Shown here: positions 9,778 through 18,516 of the stretch, one piece after another
Position numbering within the stretch: position 1 is the stretch's first letter
How the letters are laid out: the number at the start of each line of letters is the position of its first letter
NCBI RefSeq assembly: GCF_011057715.1
Contig: NZ_LNGH01000023.1
Location: 93,992 to 157,991, forward strand
Length of the DNA stretch: 64,000 nt
Source of the DNA: Marinitoga sp. 38H-ov
Lineage (GTDB): Bacteria > Thermotogota > Thermotogae > Petrotogales > Petrotogaceae
Direction of reading: 5' to 3'
The notes under the pieces: model-generated
The model's database searches: none
What the model was told of the DNA's origin: nothing
What the model saw: the letters and a program-made list of their open reading frames with translations, nothing else
Translations under genes and position numbers: made by a program

Positions 9778-10972
9778 TGGTATAGATATACTATTTATTC
9801 CTAGAAACAATGTACGAAGCATTTCTATTATTGCGGCAGTTAGAGCAGGTTCAGCACACGAGCCAAAAGAATTAATGGGAATATCGCACTTAATTGAACA
9901 TTCTGTTTTTAGAGGAACACATAATAGAAATATGGAAGAAATAAAAAGACCCATCGAAGAATTCGGTGGGTTATTAAACGCATTTACTAGCAAAAATATT
10001 ACTGCATATTATGCTAAAGTTCCTTTAAATGCTTCTAAAATTGCATTAGAGATTATAGTTGATATTTTATTTAATGCAAAATTTGATGAAAAAGAAATTG
10101 AAAAAGAAAAGAAAATAGTTTTAGATGAAATTGCAATGTATGAAGATGAACCTGTAGACAATACATTTGAACAATTAAATAATATTATGTACTTAAATGA
10201 ATTTTCTTTTCCTGTTTTAGGAACCAAAGAGAGCGTTTCAAATATCACTTCTTATGATATACAAAAATATTATGAAGAAAAATATAATCCAAATAACATT
10301 GTTTTATCACTTGTAGGACCTGAAAAAGAATTAGAAGAATTATTAAATACTATGGAAAGTTTGATTCCAAATAAGACTGGGGATAAATGTATTTTTAAAA
10401 GTCCTAAATTTAATGAAAATATAGAAAAAGCGGAAAAAGAAAAAGAAGACTTATCTCAAGTATATGTTGCATATTCTTTTAAGGCTCCATCTAAAATGTC
10501 TAAAGATTTTTATCCAGCAGCTATTCTAAAAACTTTTTTAAGTAGTGGAATGAGTTCATTATTATTCACAAAAATAAGAGAAGAATTAGGATTGGCCTAT
10601 GAAATTTCTGCTGATTACTCTGCATATACGGAAAATGGAACTTTTACAATTTTTGCAGCAACTGTTCCAGAAAATTTTGAGAAATTAAATTCTTCTTTAT
10701 TAAATTTGGTTCAAAATATTCATAATTTTGATAATATTGACAAATGGATTGATTATGGAAAAAAACGATTATCTGGTAAATATATGCTTGAAACAGAAAC
10801 TGGTTTAAATTTTGGATTTTTAGCATTAGATTTTTATTTAGCATTTGATAAATTAATCAATATTGATGAAATGGTTAAAACAATTAATTCTCAAAAAAAC
10901 GATGATATTCTTGAGGTTTCTAAAAAAATTTTTTATTCTAATCCATATATTTCTATTGTTAAGCCAAAATAA
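9752..10972 (+). CDS. M16 family zinc peptidase (processing-peptidase type)
   Basis: A 406-residue member of the pitrilysin/M16 group, in the M16B size class of bacterial peptidases often found next to pnp. The inverted zinc motif HLIEH is at 46-50 (both His ligands and catalytic E49) and the third ligand is E126 in [11 protein letters not shown]. The second, non-catalytic half contains the Arg/Tyr motif region [23 protein letters not shown] near 265-287. No signal peptide, so it should be cytoplasmic. The ATG at 9752 lies inside the pnp 3' end and follows a GGGGGAA site, giving a 26-base overlap and likely coupled translation. The physiological substrate is not known. Confidence 0.92.
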   Translation: MIKKKTLNNGIDILFIPRNNVRSISIIAAVRAGSAHEPKELMGISHLIEHSVFRGTHNRNMEEIKRPIEEFGGLLNAFTSKNITAYYAKVPLNASKIALEIIVDILFNAKFDEKEIEKEKKIVLDEIAMYEDEPVDNTFEQLNNIMYLNEFSFPVLGTKESVSNITSYDIQKYYEEKYNPNNIVLSLVGPEKELEELLNTMESLIPNKTGDKCIFKSPKFNENIEKAEKEKEDLSQVYVAYSFKAPSKMSKDFYPAAILKTFLSSGMSSLLFTKIREELGLAYEISADYSAYTENGTFTIFAATVPENFEKLNSSLLNLVQNIHNFDNIDKWIDYGKKRLSGKYMLETETGLNFGFLALDFYLAFDKLINIDEMVKTINSQKNDDILEVSKKIFYSNPYISIVKPK

Positions 10973-10987
10973 ATGGGGATGATTTTT

Positions 10988-11995
10988 TTGAAAGTAAAAG
11001 TTTTTAATTTAAAACCTGGAATGATTGTTCAGGAAGATATATATAATTTAAAAAACAGATTAAATTTTAAAAAAGGTCAAGTTCTTGATGAAAAAACTAT
11101 TGAACTTATTAAAAAAAGTAATATAATTGAACTAGAAGTTTCTTTTGATGAAACTTCTAGTTTTATGCAAAAAAGTTTTGAAGATTTTGACCTTATAGTT
11201 GATGAAAAAAAATACTCTAAATGGTTAGAGAATATTAGCGGTATTTTTTCCCATTTCTCAAAAGAAGAGTTTTATGTTGCATTGAATAATATTTCTGAAG
11301 AAATATATAAAACTTTAAATGTTTCCGAATATTTCGTTTTAAACTTTATGAATTCTTTTGGAAATGATAGTTTAATGTATCATTCTTTAAATACCGCTAT
11401 ATTAGTTTCTATTATAGCAAAAAAATTAGATACTCCTTATATTATGTACAAACAAACAGTAAAATTTGCTTTAATACATGATATTGGTTATGCCATGTTA
11501 AATGATAGGATAATAAATGATTTTGACAGTAATGATAAAATTTCTGTTATACATAATGTTATAGCTTACAAAAAATTACAAACATTAAAATCAGCTTTAA
11601 ATTATGAAATTTTGGATAGCATTTTATATCATCATGAAAGATATGATGGAAAAGGGAAATTCCATTTAAAAGGAGAAAAAATTCCTCCTTTAGTTAGAAT
11701 GACTCAAGTTGCTGATGCATACACTTCTTTAACCGAATTAGGTTATACACCCTATCAAGCATTATCTTGGATATTAAAAAGATGTGGTTTTATCTTCGAT
11801 CCATTCTATGTAAGTTTATTGTATGAAGTGACAGGTTACTATCCCACAGGAACGCAAGTAAAATTAAGTGATGGTTCTATTGGAATCGTAATGAGAAGAA
11901 ATGATATAGAATTTTTCCCTGATGTTTTAGTAGATGGGAAAATTATAAAAACTGGTCCAGATACTAATATATATATAAAGGAAGTGGTAGAATGA
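10988..11995 (+). CDS. HD-domain protein, degenerate HD-GYP copy (paralogue 1 of 3)
   Basis: A 335-residue product related to the two following genes. The TTG at 10988 is preferred over ATG at 10973 because GGGGATGA sits just before it and the resulting MKVKVFNLKPGMI start aligns with the starts of both paralogues. The N-terminal module (1-55) is the cap seen in many HD-GYP proteins. The HD core runs about 120-290 with YHSLNT, LIHDIGYAML, IHN and HHERYDGKGKFH. Two signature changes stand out: the Lys of HD-x-G-K is Tyr, and GYP is GKF. Metal-binding His and Asp residues are largely kept. A C-terminal beta-rich module follows (about 290-335). It may be a cyclic-di-GMP phosphodiesterase with altered activity, or a binding or regulatory protein. 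Confidence 0.85.
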   Translation: MKVKVFNLKPGMIVQEDIYNLKNRLNFKKGQVLDEKTIELIKKSNIIELEVSFDETSSFMQKSFEDFDLIVDEKKYSKWLENISGIFSHFSKEEFYVALNNISEEIYKTLNVSEYFVLNFMNSFGNDSLMYHSLNTAILVSIIAKKLDTPYIMYKQTVKFALIHDIGYAMLNDRIINDFDSNDKISVIHNVIAYKKLQTLKSALNYEILDSILYHHERYDGKGKFHLKGEKIPPLVRMTQVADAYTSLTELGYTPYQALSWILKRCGFIFDPFYVSLLYEVTGYYPTGTQVKLSDGSIGIVMRRNDIEFFPDVLVDGKIIKTGPDTNIYIKEVVE

Positions 11996-13062
11996 AAATT
12001 ATACCACTTAATAAAGCAAAATATGGTATGATATTAGCCATGGATATCAGAGATACAACTGGAAAAATTATATTCAAAAAAAATTCAGAAATAAATGAAG
12101 AAGTGATATCAACATTAAAAAAATTTGGAATTTTTAATATTCCTGTCTCTTCATTAAAAGTTACACAAAAAATATCTCAAGAAGCTTTCAAGCATTCTGT
12201 TATTTCACCAGAAATTTTAGATTTAAATTATGAGAAAATAAAGGATGTTTTTAAAAATTTGGAAAGTAATAATAATTTAGATATTGATGCTGTTATAGAT
12301 ATAGCTTCATCAATAAAAAATGAAATAGAAAATAATTATTCTGATATACTATTTGTTCCTTTAAAAAAATTAAAATCTTTTGATGAATATTTATACGCAC
12401 ACTCATTAAATGTTATGATAATAAGTTCGCTATTAGCAGTTGAAAGTAAAATTTTGGGTGATGAACTTTTAGATATATCAATATCTTCATTATTACATGA
12501 TATTGGAAAAACTAAAGTTCCTATTGAAATTATGAATGCTCCAAGAGTTTTAAACGAAGAAGAAATGAATATTATGAGAAATCATGTATTATATGGAAAA
12601 AAAATTGCAATTGAAAGTGGTATTAAAGATAAGAATATTATAGGTGGAATATACGAGCATCATGAAAGAGTTGATGGTAAAGGATATCTAGAGAAAAAAA
12701 ATGGCAATGAAATTACCGTTTTTGGTAAAATTGTAGCAATAGCTGATGTTTATGATGCTCTAACAAGCGTTAGAAGTTATAAGGGTCCTTGGTCTCCATA
12801 TAAGACAATTTCATTTATTCTAACTAATGTAGAAAAACAATTTGATGGTACGTTTGCACAAGGTCTTATTAACGCTTTCGGTATTTATCCAGCAGGGACA
12901 CGGGTTCAACTTAGTAATGGCCAATTTGGTACAGTTATTGCTTCTAATAGATCAAATAAAATACGTCCATTGATAAAAATAGATCACGGAGATGTTTTAG
13001 ATTTAAGCAAAGAGAAAAATTTAAGAATTGTAAAGGTATTGGACTATATTTTAATAGAGTGA
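11992..13062 (+). CDS. HD-GYP domain protein (paralogue 2 of 3)
   Basis: A 356-residue protein with the same layout as its neighbours: N-terminal cap (1-60), linker helices, HD-GYP core (about 130-300) and a short beta-rich C-terminal module (about 300-345). Core motifs are AHSLNV, LLHDIGKTKVP, MRNHVLYG, EHHERVDGKGYL and IADVYDALTS. The HD and metal-binding residues are complete; only the Pro of GYP is replaced by Leu. Known HD-GYP enzymes hydrolyse cyclic di-GMP, so that activity is likely but unproven. Its ATG overlaps the upstream stop in an ATGA, so the two genes are translationally coupled. It has no receiver or membrane domain, so input must come from the N-terminal module or a partner. 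Confidence 0.92.
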   Translation: MKIIPLNKAKYGMILAMDIRDTTGKIIFKKNSEINEEVISTLKKFGIFNIPVSSLKVTQKISQEAFKHSVISPEILDLNYEKIKDVFKNLESNNNLDIDAVIDIASSIKNEIENNYSDILFVPLKKLKSFDEYLYAHSLNVMIISSLLAVESKILGDELLDISISSLLHDIGKTKVPIEIMNAPRVLNEEEMNIMRNHVLYGKKIAIESGIKDKNIIGGIYEHHERVDGKGYLEKKNGNEITVFGKIVAIADVYDALTSVRSYKGPWSPYKTISFILTNVEKQFDGTFAQGLINAFGIYPAGTRVQLSNGQFGTVIASNRSNKIRPLIKIDHGDVLDLSKEKNLRIVKVLDYILIE

Positions 13063-13071
13063 GGGGTTTTT

Positions 13072-14136
13072 ATGAAGTTTCTATCTATAGATAAAGTATT
13101 ACCAAACATGGTATTAGCAATGGATGTAAAAGATTTTTCTGGAAAAATTTTATATAAAAAAGGAACATTATTAGATGAATCAAAAATTAAAAACATTAAA
13201 AATAATGGGATTTTTAGAATTCCAATTAAAGATGTATCTAATATGAATTTTGATACTTATATAAATACAACAATTAGTAAAGAACTTCTAGAAAAAAGTT
13301 TTATAAAAATTAAAAATATTTTTGAAACGCTAATTTCTACAGGAAATTTGAATATTCCAGAAATTGAAAATATCACTACTGAAATTGTGAAAGAAATGAG
13401 TAATAATTTTTCAGATAAAATCTTTGTCCCTCTAAAAAAATTAAAAAATTATGATGACTATTTATACTCCCATTCTTTAAATGTAATGATTTTAAGTACC
13501 TTAATTGCTTTAGATATGGGAATTAAAAATGATGAATTAGTAGAAATAGGTTTAAGCGGTATATTACATGATGTTGGAAAAACAAAAATACCTTTAGAGA
13601 TATTAAATGCTCCTAGAAAATTATCTGAAAAAGAATTTGAATTTGTAAAAAAACATGTACTATATACTAAAGGAATATTAGAAAAATCTGGATTTAACCA
13701 AAAAAAAGTTATTGATGGTTCCATTGAACATCATGAAAGGTTTGATGGTACTGGATATATTTTTAAGAAAAAAGGAAAGGACATATCTTTATACGGTAGA
13801 ATATTAGCTTTAAGCGATGTTTATGATGCGTTAACTAGCAAAAGGAGTTATAAGGAACCTTGGTCTCCTTATAAAACAATATCGTATATTTTATCTCATG
13901 TGAATAAAGACTTTGATCCGGAAATTTCACAAAATCTTATTAATTCTCTTGGCCTGTTCCCTCCAGGTATGAAAGTAATGCTAAATGATAATTCAGAAGG
14001 AATTATCGTTGGAACTAATAGGAATAATAAAATGAAACCTATTGTTAAAATAAATAACGAAATTATAGATTTAAATGAAGATAAAAAACTAAGAATTATT
14101 AAAATTTTGGATTATCAACATATTGAAGATTTTTAA
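13072..14136 (+). CDS. HD-GYP domain protein (paralogue 3 of 3)
   Basis: A 354-residue protein, close in sequence to paralogue 2 throughout. Core motifs are SHSLNV, ILHDVGKTKIP, VKKHVLYT, EHHERFDGTGYI and LSDVYDALTSKRSYK; the Pro of GYP is Ile. The catalytic HD and downstream His residues are intact, so cyclic-di-GMP hydrolysis is likely. It starts 9 bases after paralogue 2 with a GAGGGG site. Its final 38 bases overlap the 3' end of the convergent clamp-like gene, with no terminator between them. The conserved ending LRIIKILDY also occurs in paralogue 2, so the coding end is genuine. Confidence 0.92.
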   Translation: MKFLSIDKVLPNMVLAMDVKDFSGKILYKKGTLLDESKIKNIKNNGIFRIPIKDVSNMNFDTYINTTISKELLEKSFIKIKNIFETLISTGNLNIPEIENITTEIVKEMSNNFSDKIFVPLKKLKNYDDYLYSHSLNVMILSTLIALDMGIKNDELVEIGLSGILHDVGKTKIPLEILNAPRKLSEKEFEFVKKHVLYTKGILEKSGFNQKKVIDGSIEHHERFDGTGYIFKKKGKDISLYGRILALSDVYDALTSKRSYKEPWSPYKTISYILSHVNKDFDPEISQNLINSLGLFPPGMKVMLNDNSEGIIVGTNRNNKMKPIVKINNEIIDLNEDKKLRIIKILDYQHIEDF

Positions 14137-15181
14137 ATTCTTTTACATATATTTCTAGATACTTATTTTTATCTATAAATGTTATTTTCTTTTCATTTGT
14201 CTTTACTATTATCTCATCATCCATTCTAGAAAGAATAGATCTAAATTTTCTATGATTAATCTCCATTAAATATTGATTTTCAAATTTTAAATTTATTTTC
14301 CAAGATAAAGTTGTTTTTCCATCTTTTGCTAAAATATAAGAATCTTTTCCAAAAATTATATATACTTTTATATGAACTGGTAAGGCAGTAAATGCTTTGT
14401 TCATAATTTTTTTTATTTCTTTAATATTTAATCTCTTTTCTTCCAAACTTTTAAACTCCATATTTATAGATTCTATAACCGGATTTATTACATTGCAAAT
14501 TTTTATATTATAACCCTTACCCTTTAAAATTATAGAATCATCTAAAAAAAAGATATCTATTATTTCTTCAGATAATAACGACAATGACTTTATTATATGT
14601 CGTACAGTCACATACGGTATTCCTCTTGAAAAAGATATATTCGATTTACCTATAAAACTATATGTGCTCATATTAAAACTTTGATAATAATTCCACATAT
14701 TTCCATTACTATCAGAAATTATATTTATTATGTCTCCTTCCATTGCTAATATACTGGAAAAATCTAAAGAATCAACAAAAGTTTTTTTATTAATTTTTAT
14801 TGGCGATTTATTAAATATTTTATCTATTTTAAATTCGGGTTTTGTTTTATCTTCTGATTCTATGTTTAATGCCATATTTTCTAAATCTATTTTTAATCCT
14901 TCATCTAAAGCCAACATTCTAATAAAAGGATTTTCCTCTTCTTTTAAACCTTTTAATAATCCTTTTAAATGTTGTATAGAGATCTTATATGTTTGTTTAA
15001 ATGGGAAAAATTCTTTTGAAAAAAACATATCTGCAATAGCGCAACCATCTGTCATGGAAACTCGCAAGACTTTATCAAAATATAAATATATATATCTATG
15101 AATAGGTTCAGTTTTCCCGCAAAATTTATCTGCAAATTCTGTAATTTTTAATAACCTTCTTGTTGGAATCCATCCTTCCAT
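14099..15181 (-). CDS. possible sliding-clamp-like (DnaN-like) protein
   Basis: A 360-residue protein, close to the usual length of the DNA polymerase III beta clamp. I infer three similar domains of about 120 residues. Each opens with a helix and ends with paired strands: LRVSMTDGCAIAD then TYKISIQHLKGLLKGL; IKINKKTFVDSLDFSS then IPYVTVRHIIKSL then SIILKG; LNIKEIKKIMNKAF then YLMEINHRKFRSIL then KKITFIDKNKYLEIYV. This spacing resembles bacterial clamps, but the sequence is far from a standard DnaN, so it would be a divergent paralogue or an unrelated protein. ATG at 15181 or TTG at 15193 could be the start; both overlap or abut the upstream gene. It is the last gene of a nine-gene run that includes tmk. 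The gene itself is certain; the role is a hypothesis. Confidence 0.5.
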   Translation of the reverse strand: MEGWIPTRRLLKITEFADKFCGKTEPIHRYIYLYFDKVLRVSMTDGCAIADMFFSKEFFPFKQTYKISIQHLKGLLKGLKEEENPFIRMLALDEGLKIDLENMALNIESEDKTKPEFKIDKIFNKSPIKINKKTFVDSLDFSSILAMEGDIINIISDSNGNMWNYYQSFNMSTYSFIGKSNISFSRGIPYVTVRHIIKSLSLLSEEIIDIFFLDDSIILKGKGYNIKICNVINPVIESINMEFKSLEEKRLNIKEIKKIMNKAFTALPVHIKVYIIFGKDSYILAKDGKTTLSWKINLKFENQYLMEINHRKFRSILSRMDDEIIVKTNEKKITFIDKNKYLEIYVKEFKNLQYVDNPKF

Positions 15182-15182
15182 T

Positions 15183-15476
15183 CTATTCTTCAAACTCCTC
15201 TTTAGTTATAATTTTTCCTCCTATTAATTCAAAATTTAATAATTTATATGAACCATCAAATTCAGCATTTAATTGTATTTTTTCTGAGCATTTAGAACCT
15301 ATATATTCCTTATTAATAACATAAACAGCTTTTCCATCATAAGAATTTGAAAAATCATATCCCTTCCTAAGATAACTTCTAAACTTTTCACCACAATTAT
15401 CACATGTAAAATAAATAACTAAAGCATTACCTTCATTATAAAATGGATTATTTTTTTTCTTTTTAAACCAAAACAT
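15183..15476 (-). CDS. small cysteine-containing protein
   Basis: A 97-residue soluble protein. A Lys-rich start (MFWFKKKKNN) is followed by C25-x-x-C28 in FTCDNCGEKF and a third cysteine, C63, in GSKCSEKIQL. This resembles half of a zinc ribbon plus an incomplete partner knuckle, so metal binding is plausible but a fourth ligand is not obvious. The rest is beta-rich with an acidic end (TKEEFEE). The start has an AAGGGGAT site. It lies 13 bases after tmk, and its stop overlaps the start region of the clamp-like gene. I do not recognise a named family. Confidence 0.75.
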   Translation of the reverse strand: MFWFKKKKNNPFYNEGNALVIYFTCDNCGEKFRSYLRKGYDFSNSYDGKAVYVINKEYIGSKCSEKIQLNAEFDGSYKLLNFELIGGKIITKEEFEE

Positions 15477-15489
15477 ATTATCCCCTTCT

Positions 15490-16086
15490 TTAAATATATT
15501 TCTTTACTATATCCAATAATAATTCGAATTCTTCATTTAAAGTAAGTTCCCCATTAATTATTTCTATATTCCTATTTGGAAACCATTCCTTTAATTTTAA
15601 AAAACCTTCTCTTGCTCTTTCAAAAAATTCTTTTCCTTCACTCTCTATTCTATCTCTATTTTTATTTTTCATCCTATTAAATGAAACATCAACTGAAATA
15701 TCAACAACAATAGTTAAATCTGGCATTATTCCATTTAAAGCATGTTTATTTATTTCAAAGACCTTTTCCCAACCAAGTTCCCTAGCATAACCTTGATAAA
15801 CTATAGATGAATCTACAAATCTATCCAAAATAATAATTTTATTTTTATTTGGTCTTATTAATTCTTCAACTAACTGAGCCCTACTTGCAGCAAATAATAA
15901 AGCTTCGCTTATGCTGCAAATATTATAATCTCCCAATAATAATTCTCTTATTCTTTCGCCCAATTCTGTTCCACCTGGTTCTCTGTTCCATATAACATCA
16001 TAATTTTTCGATTTAAAATATTCAGCTAATTTTTTTGATAATGTGGATTTCCCTGAACTTTCTATACCTTCAAATGTAATTAACAT
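15490..16086 (-). CDS. tmk: thymidylate kinase
   Basis: Phosphorylates dTMP to dTDP, essential for dTTP synthesis. The 198-residue product has the P-loop GIESSGKS at 7-14, the DR-x motif in IILDRFVDSSIVYQGYAR (Asp-Arg binding the phosphates and substrate) and an Arg-containing lid (NRDRIES). The ATG at 16086 is chosen for its ideal AAGGAGG site; a more upstream start at 16107 would overlap the methyltransferase gene without a good site. It sits between a methyltransferase and a small Cys protein in a tight run. The usual neighbour holB is absent here; instead a clamp-like protein follows two genes later. Confidence 0.95.
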   Translation of the reverse strand: MLITFEGIESSGKSTLSKKLAEYFKSKNYDVIWNREPGGTELGERIRELLLGDYNICSISEALLFAASRAQLVEELIRPNKNKIIILDRFVDSSIVYQGYARELGWEKVFEINKHALNGIMPDLTIVVDISVDVSFNRMKNKNRDRIESEGKEFFERAREGFLKLKEWFPNRNIEIINGELTLNEEFELLLDIVKKYI

Positions 16087-16096
16087 ATTATCCTCC

Positions 16097-16747
16097 TTAA
16101 TTCCCACTACTTTTTAAAAACACTGGTGGATGTATTATTAAATTTTCCCCACCATTTTTTCTTAAAATACCTCCAATTAGTTGTGCATTACTATCTTTCT
16201 TTCCATATGCTATATACATTTCTTGGAGTATTAAATTATATCTTTTTGCCAATTTTAAAAAAGTCATAAAATATGTTGGATGATATACAAATATCATTCT
16301 TTTTTTATTTTTTAAAACATAGTTTGCTGCAATAAAAAATTTTTTCAGCTCATCTTCGTTGAATGTCCTAGCGGTTTTTCTTTCATCATAAGGACTAATT
16401 AGAGACTTACTAGAATAATGAGGTGGATTAGTAACAATACAATCAACAGATTCCCTTTCCAAATAATTGGATATATTTGCAATATCATCATTAATAAAAG
16501 ATACATTTAATTCATTTATTTTAGCATTCTTTAATGAATATTCATAAGGCTCTTTTTGTATTTCAAAACCTATAACTTCTATATTATTATATTTTTTTGC
16601 TAAAGATAAAGATACACTACCTATTCCTGACCCTAATTCAAGTATTCTCTTTTCATTTTTCATTAATTTACATATTTCTATAAGAAATGTTGTTCCGTGA
16701 GTTGGTGAATGGAACTTATTAGGTGATTCTAATATTAATTCTTTCAT
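16097..16747 (-). CDS. TrmN6/YfiC-type SAM-dependent methyltransferase
   Basis: A 216-residue class I methyltransferase. Motif I is ILELGSGIGSVSLSLA (about 35-50), with an acidic SAM-ribose residue in IGFEIQ. Motif IV is DCIVTNPPHYSS (about 103-114). The N/D-PP-x signature with His is typical of enzymes that methylate an exocyclic amino group. The SPTHGTTFL start and the NPPH motif fit the tRNA1(Val) adenine-37 N6-methyltransferase group, though another RNA or protein substrate cannot be excluded. The start overlaps the lipoprotein stop by 4 bases, and the stop lies 10 bases before tmk. Confidence 0.8.
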   Translation of the reverse strand: MKELILESPNKFHSPTHGTTFLIEICKLMKNEKRILELGSGIGSVSLSLAKKYNNIEVIGFEIQKEPYEYSLKNAKINELNVSFINDDIANISNYLERESVDCIVTNPPHYSSKSLISPYDERKTARTFNEDELKKFFIAANYVLKNKKRMIFVYHPTYFMTFLKLAKRYNLILQEMYIAYGKKDSNAQLIGGILRKNGGENLIIHPPVFLKSSGN

Positions 16748-18516
16748 TTAATCACCACACTAGATTCCGATTCTATACTTTCAACTTCGCTATTATATAT
16801 AACACTCTTAGAATAATTTGAAATTAATAATTTATTTATATTTGAATTAATAAATTTAGACCAAGAAAAATTCTTTTGTGTTATAGTGTTTACAATACTA
16901 TTATTTAAAAATATTTTACTTAATCCATTAACAATTAAATTATTAAATGATGATTTTATAACTTCTAGTTTATTTATGTTATATAATGTTATATTTTTAA
17001 AGGAACTATCTTTAATATATATTTCTTCAGAATTATGAAAATTCAAATTGCTATTATATCCTAAATTATTATATAAACAGATTCTAAAGTCATTTGTAGA
17101 TAAAATATCAGAGCCTTCTAAAAATTCGGAATCTTCTAAATAAATTAATTTTGCTTTATTACCTATAATCCTAACTTTATCAAATATTGTTTTTGAGGCT
17201 ATTAATATACCTCCATCCACAATTATTTCACCATTACCGCTAATTAACGATTTACCTGCCCCTGGCATTATAAAAAATAAACCCTTAATTATTAATTGCG
17301 AATTAGATACGAATTTTAAAACACTACCAGATTCTACCATAACAACACTTTTCTCACCTAAAACAGTTTTTCCACCTATTAAAAATTCGGAATTTATTTG
17401 TGGGAGATATAAATTTTCTTCTGATGATTCAAGAATATTTCTAACTAAATGAACAAAAGTTCCAGAAAATCTAATAGTAGGATATGATGGAAAACTTAAT
17501 GTTGAAAATTGACTTTTTTCTCTTATCATAGCTACATTAGATTCTGTAACTCTTGCAAATGCAGCTTTCGTTTCTAAATTTTGTTTCCATCCATATAAAT
17601 ATGGTGTCTCTACAATATATGAATAGGAATCCGTTTCATAATTCCAACCAAATGTATCTATAGAAAAATCAATTAATCTTGGATTACCTGTTGGAATAGA
17701 GGGTAAATCTTTTTCTAATTTAATATTTACTTTTTTTTCTACTCTATTATCCCCATTATCTATAGCGATTAATGTACCTTCTTTAGAATTATCTAATAAT
17801 ACTTCATCTATATTAATTAACGAATATATATTTTTTTCAGTTTTTAAAATTAATTTAATTTCATTTACAGGAGTCCAATCATCCAATACTTTTATATTTG
17901 TATTACCATATATTGATATATCCAAATTTTGACTTAATATTTGTGGAGGTTCATCTTTATTTGTATCTATTTCTATTATTTTAGGTTCAGAAATATTATT
18001 ATATTTATCCTTTGCGTATAATTCATATTTTAAAACACCATTATTTTTTTTAATAGGAAGTGAAAAATTAATATTAAATTCATAGGAATTATTATCGGTT
18101 TTTAAAATAAATTTTTCCAAATCTGTAGCATTTGAAGATGCTGTTATATTAAGTTCTCCATTTCTAATATAATAATTTAAAAAAGATATATCTGGTGAAG
18201 TATTATCATAATATACTGAAAAAGTTTTTTCTTGAATAACCTTATTTTTATAAACTACATTCATTTTTATATTATTCTTTCCTTCTTTCAAATTAAGGAA
18301 ATAGATTTTTTCATTATCTTTTCTAAAAGAAATCTCATTATTGTTTTTATCATAAAATTTTAATATATATTCATCTATATTACTAACATTGATTTTTATG
18401 GGAAAAGAAGGTGACGCAATGTCACCTTCGATTTTAATATAGATTTTTTTCTGTATATTAGAACATGAATTCAAAAATAAAATAATTAAAAATATTGCTG
18501 TTATAACTTTCTTCAT
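16744..18516 (-). CDS. secreted lipoprotein with beta-rich and beta-helix-like regions
   Basis: A 590-residue protein with a lipoprotein signal (hydrophobic 5-15, LNSC with the lipidated Cys at 18). The first half (about 20-270) looks like Ig/cadherin-like strands (IKINVSNIDEYILKFYDKNNNE, DNTSPDISFLNYYIR). The second half contains a repetitive ladder of short strands with Asn, Ser and Ile (SQLIIKGLFF, NSEEIYIKDSSFKNITLYNINKL, NNSIVNTI), as in right-handed beta-helices. The protein should be anchored on the outer side of the inner membrane or in the outer envelope. It directly follows hflC with no gap and overlaps the methyltransferase by 4 bases. I do not recognise the family; carbohydrate or envelope-structure roles are guesses. 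Confidence 0.8.
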   Translation of the reverse strand: MKKVITAIFLIILFLNSCSNIQKKIYIKIEGDIASPSFPIKINVSNIDEYILKFYDKNNNEISFRKDNEKIYFLNLKEGKNNIKMNVVYKNKVIQEKTFSVYYDNTSPDISFLNYYIRNGELNITASSNATDLEKFILKTDNNSYEFNINFSLPIKKNNGVLKYELYAKDKYNNISEPKIIEIDTNKDEPPQILSQNLDISIYGNTNIKVLDDWTPVNEIKLILKTEKNIYSLINIDEVLLDNSKEGTLIAIDNGDNRVEKKVNIKLEKDLPSIPTGNPRLIDFSIDTFGWNYETDSYSYIVETPYLYGWKQNLETKAAFARVTESNVAMIREKSQFSTLSFPSYPTIRFSGTFVHLVRNILESSEENLYLPQINSEFLIGGKTVLGEKSVVMVESGSVLKFVSNSQLIIKGLFFIMPGAGKSLISGNGEIIVDGGILIASKTIFDKVRIIGNKAKLIYLEDSEFLEGSDILSTNDFRICLYNNLGYNSNLNFHNSEEIYIKDSSFKNITLYNINKLEVIKSSFNNLIVNGLSKIFLNNSIVNTITQKNFSWSKFINSNINKLLISNYSKSVIYNSEVESIESESSVVIK

